Assembly (NCBI GenBank): GCA_002280555.1
Contig: NCEE01000020.1
Span: forward strand, 1-43,640
Direction of reading: 5' to 3'
Length of the DNA: 43,640 nt
From: Sphingomonas sp. 32-62-10
GTDB lineage: Bacteria; Pseudomonadota; Alphaproteobacteria; Sphingomonadales; Sphingomonadaceae
In this document: positions 26,801 to 34,562 of the stretch, piece after piece
Numbering within the stretch: position 1 is the first letter of the stretch
Layout: every line of letters starts with the position of its first letter
Position numbers and translations under genes: made by a program
Notes under the pieces: model-generated
What the model was told of the DNA's origin: nothing
Databases searched by the model: none
What the model saw: the letters and a program-made list of their open reading frames with translations, nothing else

Positions 26801-26969
26801 GTTCAGCATCGCAGTGGGCATCGAGGAATGGATTGGCCCACGCCTTGGCCGCCGCCTGCTCACCTATAAGGAAGGGGATAACGGCGTTCCCGTGATCGAT
26901 AACCAGCCGACAGGACCACGGCCGATCGGCTATCGCCCCGGTGATGGCGAGCCGCAGCCCGCCGAGTGA
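23805..26969 (+). CDS. RND-family efflux pump, inner-membrane permease
   Basis: A 1054-residue proton-driven multidrug/solute exporter with the usual 12 membrane helices and two large periplasmic loops. Landmarks are the first helix (PPIVLFIALLVLGIGSFL), the porter-domain start (DFPAAQVFVSQPGAAPTEME), TM4 with the proton-relay aspartates (LVAGVLVDDAIVEIENIV), and TM10-12 (LLMLLGIVAKNSILLVDFALE). An unusual Gly-run (QGGGGGGGSGRD, about residues 643-654) sits in the second periplasmic loop. It follows the adaptor by 5 bp. Substrates cannot be told from sequence. The closest type by feel is the MdtB/AcrB-like hydrophobe branch. Confidence 0.95.
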   Translation: MGFRNISAWSIRNPVPPIVLFIALLVLGIGSFLTMDVNDNPDIDFPAAQVFVSQPGAAPTEMETQITQRVEAAIRSINGVDEINSNVSEGSSSTFVQFAIGTPIDRAVNDVRNAIDQIRGDLPDGILEPQVQRVDIGGDAIAYLSASSTAMTLEELSWYVDDTVSKKLLAVPGLAKVSRNGGVNREIRVILDPVKLQSLGLTAVQVNQQLRQTNLNAAGGRAQIAGSEQSVRVIGNARTALVLGDTQISTGGGRTVKLSDLATVRDLYAEQRSLAIQDGRQVLAFSIEKAKGSSDVSVYDSAKKVIEQLEKDNPKVKFTELFNSVDYTRTQYHSAIEAMVEGAVLAVIVVFIFLRDWRATIISAIAIPLSAIPTFWFMDLMGFTLNGLSLLALSLVAGVLVDDAIVEIENIVRHMRMGKSAYQASIDAADEIGLAVLATTMSIVAVFLPVGLMPGISGQFFKNFGLTIVVSVLISLAVARLITPMIAAYFLKAKGSASHGEGWWMDRYMDSLRWAVTHRWKTVGIGGLALVATFIAFAGFPGVLKPIPLTFQPTINTDYSRIRIQLAPGSTLQQAQDVALRVTAIIKDAPEVQNAFTNVNVGSASIFITLKAKRDRTSVEFERAYAPQLAQIADARVNFQSQGGGGGGGSGRDITITLGGSDPAMLNKVANDLVDQMNGVPELRAPRVNGDLQRPEITIRPRMDLAASMGVTTAALSQSIRIATLGDIDQNVAKFSLSDRQIPIRVALSEDSRRNLSTIENLPVPTSMGGSVPLGVVADIGFGAGPTQIQRSNQTRRITVGADLAPGKVTGDAMPKIQQLPALKNLPIGVSQLQIGEAKWQAELLLNFVIAVVAGVMLVFAVLVLLYKRVMPPLVNMGSLILAPLGSAIALRLTGDAVSMPVFIGLLMLLGIVAKNSILLVDFALEEMHKGVDKTTAILDAGHKRAQPIVMTTIAMVAGMVPIALSLTGDGSFRAPMGVTVIGGLILSTLLTLVIVPAGFSIAVGIEEWIGPRLGRRLLTYKEGDNGVPVIDNQPTGPRPIGYRPGDGEPQPAE

Positions 26970-27024
26970 CCGGCAGGGCCGCGGCCAGGTTGAACCTTCC
27001 GGGCGGTGGGGGATTGGGCAGGTG

Positions 27025-28290
27025 ATGAACCTGTTCACCCGCCCCACCCGTCCGGATCAAGCCCCGCCGCCGGCGCTGATCCGGATGCGGGCGATCGCGA
27101 CTGGCCTGCTGGTGGCGATGGCAGCGGTGTATTTCATCGCGCGCGCGCTCGACCAAGTGCATCCGCTGTTCGGCTTTGTCCGGTCGTTTGCCGAAGCGGC
27201 GATGGTGGGCGGGCTGGCGGATTGGTTCGCCGTGACCGCGCTGTTCCGCCACCCGCTTGGCCTGCCGATCCCCCACACCGCGATCATCCCGCGCAACAAG
27301 GACCGGATCGGCGATAATCTGGCCGCATTCCTGCGGGATAATTTCCTGGTGCCAGGGGTCGTCGCGCGGCGGATGCGGCGGCTCGATCTTGCCTCGTCGG
27401 CGGGCCGTTGGCTGGCCAGCCCCTCCTCGGGCGACGGGCGGCTTCGGCGCGGTGCAGGGCGACTAGCCGCCGACGTGCTTGAGGCGTTCGACCAGAAACG
27501 GCTTGGCGGCATGGTCAAGCAAACGATCGGGCAGCGGCTGCGTGCGCTCGATATCGCGCCGCTGCTTGGCCAGGCGCTTGATGCCGCGATGCTCAAGGAT
27601 CGGCATCTGCCGCTGCTCAACGGCATCATCCGCTGGGCGGGGCAGACGCTGAGCGCCAACGAACACATCATCCGCGCGATGGTGCATGAACGCGCCGGAT
27701 CGATCATGCGCTGGACCGGGCTGGACGAGACGCTGGCCAACAAGATTATTGACGGGCTCGATCAGATGCTGGCCGACATGGCCGATGATCCCGGCCACCC
27801 GCTGCGCGCCAAGGCCGAAGAGGGCCTGGCCAAGCTCGCCTTTGATCTGCAGTTCGATGATGTCATGCGGCTTCGCGTCGAGGCGCTGAAGCTGGAGATT
27901 ATCGATAACCCGGCGATGCAGAACTGGCTCGACGGGCTATGGGAATCGGCGCGCCAGGCGATGCTGCGGATCGCGCGCGACCCTGCGGCCGGGCGCCAGG
28001 GCAAACTGGGCGAGGCACTGCAACAGCTCGGCACCACGCTGCAGGAGGATGCGCGGCTTCGCGCGACGATCAACCGCTTCGTGCGCCGCGCGGCCGTTGG
28101 CACTGCGGCCGATTATGGCGACGCGATCGTCCGGCTGGTTTCCGAAACGATCCGCAGCTGGGATGCGCAGACGATTACCCTTCGGGTGGAAAATGCGGTC
28201 GGCCGCGATCTGCAGTTCATCCGCATTAACGGCACAATCGTCGGCGGTCTGGTCGGGCTCGTGATCCACAGCGTCGATATTCTGCTTTGA
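27025..28290 (+). CDS. DUF445 (YjiN-like) membrane protein
   Basis: A 421-residue protein with N-terminal hydrophobic segments (ATGLLVAMAAVYFIARAL, and the conserved AEAAMVGGLADWFAVTALFRHPLG), the IPHTAIIPRNKDRIGDNLAAFL signature, a long amphipathic helical middle and a C-terminal membrane helix (NGTIVGGLVGLVIHSVDILL). DUF445 proteins are of unknown function; the helical middle may form a membrane-tethered tube or scaffold. Start at 27025 (MNLFTRPT) fits the family; the frame is open from 26941. It lies 55 bp after the efflux pump on the same strand and may be read through from it. Confidence 0.9.
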   Translation: MNLFTRPTRPDQAPPPALIRMRAIATGLLVAMAAVYFIARALDQVHPLFGFVRSFAEAAMVGGLADWFAVTALFRHPLGLPIPHTAIIPRNKDRIGDNLAAFLRDNFLVPGVVARRMRRLDLASSAGRWLASPSSGDGRLRRGAGRLAADVLEAFDQKRLGGMVKQTIGQRLRALDIAPLLGQALDAAMLKDRHLPLLNGIIRWAGQTLSANEHIIRAMVHERAGSIMRWTGLDETLANKIIDGLDQMLADMADDPGHPLRAKAEEGLAKLAFDLQFDDVMRLRVEALKLEIIDNPAMQNWLDGLWESARQAMLRIARDPAAGRQGKLGEALQQLGTTLQEDARLRATINRFVRRAAVGTAADYGDAIVRLVSETIRSWDAQTITLRVENAVGRDLQFIRINGTIVGGLVGLVIHSVDILL

Positions 28291-28315
28291 AGGCAGATGT
28301 TCCCGCGCTGGTTGA

Positions 28316-28990
28316 TCACGCCGCCCAATCCAGCACAGGCCATCCCCGCGCCACCGCAAGCACGCGCAGCGGCGGATGCGGGTTTACCGCAAATGCCTCG
28401 TCCGCCCAGTCGAGCGTCGGCGCGTCCGAGGCATGATCCGAATAGAAGCGCACATGGGCGGTATCGCGCGCGATCCCCTGACTTGCCAGCCACGCCTCGA
28501 TCATCCGCAATTTGGCGGGGCCATAGCAATTCTCCCCTGCAATCGCCGCACGGATTGCCCCGTTTGCGCCCCGCTCCGATCCGGTCGCGATAACGGCATC
28601 AAAGCCCAGCCGATCGGCAATTGCGTCAACATAGAATCCGAACGACGCGGTCGCGAGCACCAGCCGGTACCCTGCCGCCCGGTCCGCTGCGATTTGCGCC
28701 AGCGCGGCCGGGTGAACGCCCACCGCCATCAGCCGATCGGCGAAGGTATCGGCCAGCGCCGCCATGGCGGGCGCTGCAACCAAGTCTCCCAGCATCAGTC
28801 GTTGCGCGCGCTCCTTCAACGCACCGCGATCGCGAAGCCCTATCCCATAGGCGATCCCCTCGCCCGCCAGCAGCGGCAGCAGCGCAAGTCGCCAGGGGGC
28901 ATAGCCTCGTGCGGCGTGAAGAAGGAACGGCGTCCACGTCGCGGCGCGCGTGATCGTCTTATCCATGTCATAGATCGCCAGCCGCACCAT
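28316..28990 (-). CDS. HAD-superfamily (subclass IB) phosphatase
   Basis: A 224-residue phosphohydrolase-like protein. Motif I YDMDKTIT gives the nucleophile Asp8 and general acid Asp10. Motif II is LVLATASFG, and motif III/IV is KLRMIEAWL followed by FYSDHASDAPTLDWAD. The helical cap between residues 20 and 95 is the C1-type insertion of SerB-like phosphatases. The substrate is not evident; family members include phosphoserine phosphatase-like enzymes acting on small metabolites or lipids. AAGGGTGGGA lies upstream. It diverges from the lipid-transport operon (53 bp apart) and converges with the DUF445 gene. Confidence 0.9.
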   Translation of the reverse strand: MVRLAIYDMDKTITRAATWTPFLLHAARGYAPWRLALLPLLAGEGIAYGIGLRDRGALKERAQRLMLGDLVAAPAMAALADTFADRLMAVGVHPAALAQIAADRAAGYRLVLATASFGFYVDAIADRLGFDAVIATGSERGANGAIRAAIAGENCYGPAKLRMIEAWLASQGIARDTAHVRFYSDHASDAPTLDWADEAFAVNPHPPLRVLAVARGWPVLDWAA

Positions 28991-29043
28991 GTCCCACCCT
29001 TAGACAGCTATGTCCTTGCCGATCCAGTGCGTTTGCAGCAAAG

Positions 29044-30162
29044 ATGGGCGTGATGGGCACCATGGCTGAGTTTTCGCATGAAAATGTCGGCGGGGCCGAC
29101 ACGCTGCGCTTTAGCGGCAGCCTTTCGCTGGCCAAACTAGGCGATTTTCCCAATCGGCTGCGTGACTTTGACGGCAAGGTCGACCGGCTCGACCTGAGCA
29201 AGGTCGAACGCATCGATACCGTAGGCGCCTGGCTCGTGTATCGCTTCGCCGCCGAGCACAAAGTACCGATCGAGGGCGTCAGCGCGGATGCGCGCCACTT
29301 GCTCGACCAAGTATCCGCCGCAGACCAGCAGGTATCGATGCGGCCCGATTCCGCCGGGCCATTGGTGCGCGTGCTCGGCGAAATCGGCGCGGCAGTGATG
29401 ACGTCTGGCAGGACGATGTACGGCTTGCTCGGCTTTTTCGGCGCGACGATGATCGCGCTGTTCAACGTTGTTACCCATCCCAGCCGCTTCCGGTTCAACG
29501 CCACCGTTCAGCGGTTTGAGGTGGTCGGCGTTTCCGCGCTGGGCATTATCGGGCTGATGAGCTTCCTGATCGGACTCGTGATCGCGCAACAGGGCGCAGT
29601 GCAGCTGCGCCAGTTCGGGGCGGAGGTGTTCACGATCAACCTGGTCGGGCGGATCACCTTGCGCGAACTTGGCGTGTTAATGACCGCGATCATGGTCGCG
29701 GGCCGATCGGGATCGGCTTTTGCCGCGCAAATCGGCACGATGAAGCTGACCGAGGAAATCGATGCGATGCGCACGATTGGCGTGTCGCCGATGGAAGCAC
29801 TGGTGCTCCCCCGCGTGCTCGCAGCGGTATTCATGATGCCGCTGCTGGGGTTCTATGCCTCGGTCGTGGCGATTATCGGTGGCGGGCTGCTCTGCTGGAT
29901 TTCGCTCGATATTCCGCCGGTGACGTTTATCCAGCGGCTCCGCGAAGTTGTGCCGATCACCGATCTCTACATTGGCTTGGTGAAGGCGCCCGTATTCGGC
30001 GCGATCATCGCGATTGCGGGCTGTTTCCAGGGGATGCAGGTCGAATCGGATGCCGAACAGGTCGGCCAGCGCACGACCGCCGCCGTGGTGCAGGCGATCT
30101 TCCTCGTCATCGTACTCGATGCCTTTTTCGCGGTTTTCTTCACCTGGCTGGGCTGGAACTGA
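29044..30162 (+). CDS. STAS-MlaE permease of an Mla-type lipid ABC transporter
   Basis: A 372-residue inner-membrane permease. The N-terminal 100 residues form a STAS-like domain (FSGSLSLAKLGDFPNRLRDF, VDRLDLSKVERIDTVGAWLVY), which in E. coli is a separate protein, MlaB. The rest is MlaE (VVGVSALGIIGLMSFLIGLVIAQ, then AAQIGTMKLTEEIDAMRTIGVSPMEALVLPR with the coupling-helix EIDAMRTIG). It moves phospholipid between the inner membrane and the periplasmic MCE ring. It is the first gene of a four-gene operon. Start 29044 is uncertain: 29053 or 29062 would also work and lose six residues at most. It likely maintains outer-membrane lipid asymmetry. Confidence 0.92.
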   Translation: MGVMGTMAEFSHENVGGADTLRFSGSLSLAKLGDFPNRLRDFDGKVDRLDLSKVERIDTVGAWLVYRFAAEHKVPIEGVSADARHLLDQVSAADQQVSMRPDSAGPLVRVLGEIGAAVMTSGRTMYGLLGFFGATMIALFNVVTHPSRFRFNATVQRFEVVGVSALGIIGLMSFLIGLVIAQQGAVQLRQFGAEVFTINLVGRITLRELGVLMTAIMVAGRSGSAFAAQIGTMKLTEEIDAMRTIGVSPMEALVLPRVLAAVFMMPLLGFYASVVAIIGGGLLCWISLDIPPVTFIQRLREVVPITDLYIGLVKAPVFGAIIAIAGCFQGMQVESDAEQVGQRTTAAVVQAIFLVIVLDAFFAVFFTWLGWN

Positions 30163-30989
30163 TGGCGGGCGATGTCGTCATCTCGGTCAAGGGGCTGAAG
30201 ACCAGCTTTGGCGAGCAGGTGGTCCATGACGGGCTCGATCTGCAGGTGCGGCGCGGCGAGATTTTCGGCGTGGTCGGCGGATCGGGCACCGGCAAATCGG
30301 TGCTGATGCGATCGATCATCGGTCTGCAGACCCCCGATGCGGGCGAAGTAAAGGTGTTCGGCGAATCGACCGTCGACCGCGATGATAGCGAGACGATCGA
30401 GATTAGGCGGCGCTGGGGCGTATTGTTCCAGGGCGGTGCGTTGTTCTCGACGTTGACGGTCGCCGAGAATGTCCAGGTGCCTTTGCGTGAATTCTACGAT
30501 AAACTCGATCAAGGCCTGCTCGACGAGATCGCGGCGTATAAGGTGGTGATGACTGGCCTTCCCGCCGAAGCAGGGCCGAAATTTCCGGCTGAGCTTTCCG
30601 GCGGAATGCGCAAGCGCGCCGGATTGGCCCGGGCCTTGGCACTAGACCCCGAACTTCTGTTCCTTGATGAACCCACCGCCGGGCTCGATCCGATCGGCGC
30701 TGCCGCGTTCGACGATCTCACCAAATCGCTGCAACGGACGATGGGGTTGACGGTTTTCCTGATCACCCATGATCTCGATACGCTTTACGCGATTTGTGAT
30801 CGCGTCGCGGTGCTTGCCGACAAGCGCGTGATTGCGGTTGGGACAATCGACGAACTGCTCGCGCTGGACCATCCATGGATCCAGGAATACTTCAATGGCC
30901 CGCGCGGCCGGGCCGCAACCAGCACACGGGAAAGTGCCGATCGCCGCGCCGAGGCACAGGCACAGACCAGCTCAGGGACTGCTCACTGA
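30162..30989 (+). CDS. MlaF-type ABC ATPase
   Basis: A 275-residue cytoplasmic ATPase that powers the MlaE permease. The Walker A motif is VGGSGTGKSVLMR (residues 38-50), the Q-loop VLFQGGALFSTLTV, the ABC signature LSGGMRKRAGLARALALDP, Walker B LLFLDEPTAGLDP, and the H-loop FLITHDLDTL. The C-terminal 30 residues form a polar, Ala/Ser-rich tail not needed for ATPase function. Its ATG overlaps the permease stop by one base (TGATG), and its stop overlaps the MlaD start in the same way; this tight packing indicates translational coupling and equal stoichiometry. Confidence 0.96.
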   Translation: MAGDVVISVKGLKTSFGEQVVHDGLDLQVRRGEIFGVVGGSGTGKSVLMRSIIGLQTPDAGEVKVFGESTVDRDDSETIEIRRRWGVLFQGGALFSTLTVAENVQVPLREFYDKLDQGLLDEIAAYKVVMTGLPAEAGPKFPAELSGGMRKRAGLARALALDPELLFLDEPTAGLDPIGAAAFDDLTKSLQRTMGLTVFLITHDLDTLYAICDRVAVLADKRVIAVGTIDELLALDHPWIQEYFNGPRGRAATSTRESADRRAEAQAQTSSGTAH

Positions 30990-31978
30990 TGGAAACGCGC
31001 TCCAACCATGTCCTTGTCGGCACTGTCGTGCTGGTCCTGCTGGTGCTGATGGCGGTGTTCGTCGTCTGGCTCGCGCAGCTGAGCGGCAGTGCTGACAAGG
31101 AATATGACATCTTCTTCAAACAGTCCGTCAACGGCATCAACAAGGGTTCGAACGTCTCGTTCAGCGGCGTGCCCAAGGGCCAGGTGAAGGACATCGCGCT
31201 GTTCAAGGAAGATCCGCAGTTCGTGCGCGTGCGGATCAGCGTGAATGTCGACACGCCCGTTTTGCAGGGAACCACAGCGACGATCCAGGGTGTCGGCTTT
31301 ACCGGCGTCAGCGAAATCCTGCTCGATGGCGCTATCAAGAATCAGCAGCCGATCACTTGCCCCAGCGTGAAGCCGCAAAGCGCGTGCCCGTTCGGCGTGC
31401 CCGTCATCCCCACTCGCCAGGGCGGGCTCGGCGCGCTGCTCAGCTCGGCGCCCCAGCTGCTCGAGCGCCTGTCAAACCTGACCGAGCGGCTGACCGACCT
31501 GCTGTCCGACAAGAACATGGCGTCGATTACCGGCATTCTCGACAACACCAACCGCGTTACGAAGGCGCTGGCGGACCGCTCAGGTGATCTGGGCGGCACG
31601 ATCGCCGAAACCCGCGTCACGATCAAAAAGGCAGGCGAAGCCGCCGAAGCCTTCACCAAACTGGCCAAATCGGCAGACGGCGTGCTGCGCGATGACATCA
31701 AACCCGTCACCGCCAATCTGAACAAGGCCGTCGCCTCTGCCCAGCGCAGCCTTGATCAGGTCGATCAGCTGATCGGTGAGGCGCGGCCGGGCGTGCAGGC
31801 CTTCTCCAAGCAAACCGTGCCCGAAATCGGCCAGCTGGTGCGCGATCTGCGCGTCATGGCCGCCTCACTCACCTCGGTTGCCGAAAAGATCGATCAGGGC
31901 GGTGCCGGATCGATCCTCGGCGCGCCGAAACTGCCCGATTACAAGCCGGGCAAAACCCCCAAAGCCCCGAAGAATTGA
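30989..31978 (+). CDS. MlaD-type MCE-domain protein
   Basis: A 329-residue periplasmic protein anchored by one N-terminal helix (VLVGTVVLVLLVLMAVFVVWLAQ). It is followed by the MCE domain (DIFFKQSVNGINKGSNVSF, GVPKGQVKDIALF, TIQGVGFTGVSEILLDGA). In MlaD this domain forms a hexameric ring with a hydrophobic pore for phospholipid. A long helical C-terminal part (residues about 150-310) with many Leu/Ala/Lys resembles the alpha-helical tail seen in longer MCE proteins and could extend toward the outer membrane; E. coli MlaD is shorter. It overlaps the ATPase gene by one base. Confidence 0.93.
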   Translation: METRSNHVLVGTVVLVLLVLMAVFVVWLAQLSGSADKEYDIFFKQSVNGINKGSNVSFSGVPKGQVKDIALFKEDPQFVRVRISVNVDTPVLQGTTATIQGVGFTGVSEILLDGAIKNQQPITCPSVKPQSACPFGVPVIPTRQGGLGALLSSAPQLLERLSNLTERLTDLLSDKNMASITGILDNTNRVTKALADRSGDLGGTIAETRVTIKKAGEAAEAFTKLAKSADGVLRDDIKPVTANLNKAVASAQRSLDQVDQLIGEARPGVQAFSKQTVPEIGQLVRDLRVMAASLTSVAEKIDQGGAGSILGAPKLPDYKPGKTPKAPKN

Positions 31979-31989
31979 GGCAAATCATC

Positions 31990-32583
31990 ATGCGCCCCAT
32001 CATCACGCTTCTGCCCGCCCTAACGGCCGCGCTCCTGCTGAGCGGCTGCATCAGCTTTGCGGCTGCTCCACCGCCATCCCTGTTGACGCTGACGCCGGAC
32101 AGCCCGTTGGCGACCGGCCAGACCAGCAATTCGGCCACCGCCGCGACGATCTTGATCCAGCTGCCCAGCGTGCCCGCCTCGCTCGCCAGCGCGCGCGTGC
32201 CGGTGCAGACCACGCCGACCGAGATCGCCTATGTGAAGGAAGCGATATGGTCAGAACCGCCCGCCCGCCTGTTCGCACGGCTGCTCGCCGACACGATCGG
32301 CAGCCAGACCGGGCGCGTGGTGCTCACCCCGGCACAGTCGATGCTCGATCCGGGCGCGCGGCTGGGCGGTGAACTCCGCAGCTTCGGGCTTGATGCGGCA
32401 ACCGGCGACGCGGTTGTCACCTATGACGCAACATTGATCCGCGGCGGCAGCACCAGCTTTGAAAAGCGCCGCTTCGAAGCGCGCGAGCCGGTGGGCTCGG
32501 TGACGCCGCAAACGACCGGGCTTGCGATCAACCGCGCCGCCAACCGGGTTGCCGCCGAAGTCGCCACCTGGGTCGGCAAATAA
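31990..32583 (+). CDS. ABC-type transport auxiliary lipoprotein (PqiC-like)
   Basis: A 197-residue outer-membrane or periplasmic lipoprotein. The signal peptide (MRPIITLLPALTAALLLSGC) has a lipobox LSGC with the acylated Cys at residue 20. The mature part has the beta-sheet ABC_trans_aux domain (LLTLTPDSP, ILIQLPSVPASLASARV, AIWSEPPARLFARLLADTI) known from PqiC and related proteins that accompany MCE systems. I chose the ATG at 31990 over a TTG at 31975 that overlaps the MlaD stop; GAGG lies upstream. It is the last gene of the lipid-transport operon and probably receives lipid at the outer membrane (inference). Confidence 0.9.
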   Translation: MRPIITLLPALTAALLLSGCISFAAAPPPSLLTLTPDSPLATGQTSNSATAATILIQLPSVPASLASARVPVQTTPTEIAYVKEAIWSEPPARLFARLLADTIGSQTGRVVLTPAQSMLDPGARLGGELRSFGLDAATGDAVVTYDATLIRGGSTSFEKRRFEAREPVGSVTPQTTGLAINRAANRVAAEVATWVGK

Positions 32584-32597
32584 GCGCCGATACGACG

Positions 32598-33515
32598 CTA
32601 TTTCTTCGCGACGCGCACCGGCACGGGCAGGTTGCACAGATCTGCGGCATTTGACGGCACCGTGAAGAACGGCGGCGTGCGATTGGCGCGGGCGGCCAGA
32701 TAGCGCGCGAAGTCAGGCGATGGCGGCGTCAAATATTCGAAATGCGGGCGTGTGCTGGCGGCAACGTCACTCGCGATCGTCACCCGCACGATGGGGACGC
32801 GCATTTCCGGCGTCTCGTACAACCCCAGTCCGCCCCCGGTACCGCGCGGCAACGCCGATAGCGCGCCCATCCCCTCAATCACCCGGCCGACCACCGCAAT
32901 GTTGCGATCGAGGTGACGCGGCGCATGGCCGATCACGGTATAGAGATCGCCGCCGGTGCCGGTATCGGGCGCCAGATTGCGCGCAACGCCCACCATGCCA
33001 TAGCAATGCGGCAGCCATTGCTGCTGGCCATCGCCTGCGAGCGGCCAGCCATCCGCCGAGAAGCCCGTAACCCGCGCATAGGCATCGGCGTAGGGGTTTG
33101 GCGTGATGCTGTGGGCGGACGCCGGCCACTCATATTCGGCGGGCGGTGCAAGGACGATGCCCGGCGCCGGTGCTTTGGCCTCGGTCGCATCGCCCCACTG
33201 CGTTACATAATTGTCCTGCACGCGGTAAACACTGGCATCGGTCCACCACCCGGCGCGCGCGATTTTGCGGATATTGGCGACATGGACCGGGGCAAAGCCG
33301 CTCGCCAGCCAGATGGCGACGCGCTTGCCATCGGCAAAGTCGATCAGCATCACATCCTCGTCGGCAATCGCCGCCCAGGCGCTGGCGGGCGCGGCGTCGG
33401 CGATCTGTCCTGCTGTCGGGGCGGATGGCGGAGGGGGCGGCGCTGCGGCCTGAGGCTGGGATTGCGGCGGCTGAAGGGCGGCGGCGAGCAGCATGGAAGC
33501 GATAGCTTTGATCAT
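32598..33515 (-). CDS. Secreted cyclophilin-type peptidyl-prolyl isomerase
   Basis: A 305-residue periplasmic protein. A short signal peptide (MIKAIASMLLAAALQ) and a Pro/Ala/Gln-rich linker (residues 15-40) precede a cyclophilin-like domain with HVANIRKIARAGWWTD, VYRVQDNYVTQWGD (where cyclophilins have FHRV and QGGD) and CYGMVGVARN. It probably catalyses proline isomerisation during folding in the periplasm, though some canonical active-site residues (FHR, QGG) are altered here (YRV, QWGD), so activity is not certain. The 14-bp gap to the convergent lipoprotein gene leaves no room for a terminator. The reading frame stays open upstream across the tRNA gene, which is chance. Confidence 0.85.
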   Translation of the reverse strand: MIKAIASMLLAAALQPPQSQPQAAAPPPPPSAPTAGQIADAAPASAWAAIADEDVMLIDFADGKRVAIWLASGFAPVHVANIRKIARAGWWTDASVYRVQDNYVTQWGDATEAKAPAPGIVLAPPAEYEWPASAHSITPNPYADAYARVTGFSADGWPLAGDGQQQWLPHCYGMVGVARNLAPDTGTGGDLYTVIGHAPRHLDRNIAVVGRVIEGMGALSALPRGTGGGLGLYETPEMRVPIVRVTIASDVAASTRPHFEYLTPPSPDFARYLAARANRTPPFFTVPSNAADLCNLPVPVRVAKK

Positions 33516-33592
33516 GTCGGCATCATGGCATGCCGACAGCGCTTGCGGAAGCGCCCCCTGCCCGCTAGGTCTCGCGGCCTTCCAGTGCATGC

Positions 33593-33683
33593 GGAGCGGT
33601 GGCCGAGTGGTCGAAGGCGCTCGCCTGGAAAGTGAGTATACGTCAAAAGCGTATCGAGGGTTCGAATCCCTCCCGCTCCGCCA
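33593..33683 (+). tRNA. tRNA-Ser (anticodon GGA)
   Basis: A 91-nt class II tRNA. The acceptor stem is GGAGCGG (33593-33599) with CCGCTCC (33673-33679), G as discriminator and CCA encoded (33681-33683). The anticodon stem is CTCGC (33620-33624) with GTGAG (33632-33636), and the loop carries GGA at 33627-33629. A long variable arm with its own stem (TACG and CGTA) around GTCAAAAG is diagnostic of serine tRNA. The T-loop is GGGTTCGAATCCC. It reads UCC (and UCU) codons. Such 3' ends are frequent integration targets. Confidence 0.97.
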
Positions 33684-34103
33684 TATGGTCTTAACATACT
33701 CAAATAGCTGGAAAATTACCCCGAGAATGGCGCAAATTCGCGCACTTTCGGTTCCTTTCGGTAGTGCAGAGAGTCTGTTGGAAACCGGAAATGCCATTCT
33801 CTCAGTGAAATTCTCTTCGCCTCATGCGGCCAGTACCGTTTGCCTTTGACGCAGGGTGGCCGCTGATCGACTGCCGAAATAACGGGAAATAAGGGGAATC
33901 CGTCCAGATTCCTCGCACCGCAAGGGCTGTTTTTCGGCGGATTTTGACCTGATCGGGGGGCTTTTCCCGGTAAAGAAAACGGGAATTTTCGCCGCGGCTA
34001 CGGGAACCGCCGGCCCGTTTACCTATGCAAAAAGCGCTTGACCGAAAGGCAATGTGAGCGTTGAGATAGATCAGCATTCAGGGCTCGCGAGATTGTTCGC
34101 GAG
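33684..34103. other. 420-bp gene-free stretch downstream of tRNA-Ser
   Basis: No convincing gene; a 91-codon minus-strand frame (33802-34077) looks like chance. The sequence holds three ACGGGAA motifs (near 33883, 33980 and 34002), a GGGAAATAAGGGGAAT stretch, and a 9-bp inverted repeat (GAGAATGGC at 33723-33731, GCCATTCTC at 33793-33801). Composition and motifs look like old mobile DNA, but I found no direct copy of the tRNA end and no integrase. Confidence 0.45.
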
Positions 34104-34296
34104 GGTGCTGTCAAATCTATGGGGCAGTCGTCTTTTCGATTGGCCATGCAGATTTTCCACGTGCAGGCAGGCTCTGTATGATCATCTCTTGATCTGTGTA
34201 CGTTCCGAAAACTGAGGGACTCTTGCCGTTTCTATGGGCAATTTCTCAGGGTCAGGGAGCAGTTTTTGGGGTCTTCCCTATAGATTTGACAGCACC
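34104..34296. mobile_element. MITE-like element with 17-bp perfect terminal inverted repeats
   Basis: The ends are GGTGCTGTCAAATCTAT at 34104-34120 and its exact reverse complement at 34280-34296, 193 bp apart, with no open frame for a transposase between them. The GGxxCTGTCA start resembles IS6-family ends, and the IS6 element at 40706-41552 has a similar right end (GTGCTGTCA). No 8-bp target duplication is seen (TTCGCGAG left, GTCAGCAC right). The right end has cut the DUF2147 gene. It could instead be an IS6 copy reduced to its two ends. Confidence 0.65.
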
Positions 34297-34562
34297 GTCA
34301 GCACCGTAAGTCCCACGATCTTGCGCGTCCGCAGCGCAGGATTGGAGTTCTTGGCATCGACGAGCGGGGTCTTGGACGCATTCTGCTGCTTCGACCAGAT
34401 AACAGTGCCACACCATTTTGCGGCGCCGCACGGCGCGATCCGAATCTTGCTGGCATTGTCACTTTCGCTCAACATCCACGTGCCTTCGATCGGCGCGGCT
34501 GCAAATGCCGGCAGGGGCGCCGCCACGAGAGCCAATACAGGTAAAATCTGGCGAATGTTCAT
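34278..34562 (-). pseudogene. DUF2147 protein truncated by the MITE-like element
   Basis: The first 84 or so residues match DUF2147: signal peptide MNIRQILPVLALVAAPLPAFA, IEGTWMLSES, IRIAPCGAAKWCGTVIW and NPALRTRKIVGLTVL. The frame then enters the terminal repeat at 34296, reads VLSNL and stops at a TAG inside the element. Full-length family members continue for about 50-60 residues with a GGxIYDPxxGKxY region that is missing here. GGGAGGAG upstream of the ATG shows the start is intact. The remaining protein probably does not fold. Confidence 0.82.

Noticed and set aside
33516..33797. N-terminal extension of the cyclophilin gene across the tRNA-Ser gene
   Set aside because: The frame happens to be open through the tRNA on the opposite strand; a signal peptide begins at 33515, so the extension is not real.
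33802..34077. 91-codon minus-strand frame downstream of the tRNA
   Set aside because: Arg/Ser-rich, without domain or ribosome site; it looks like chance translation of old repeat-like DNA.
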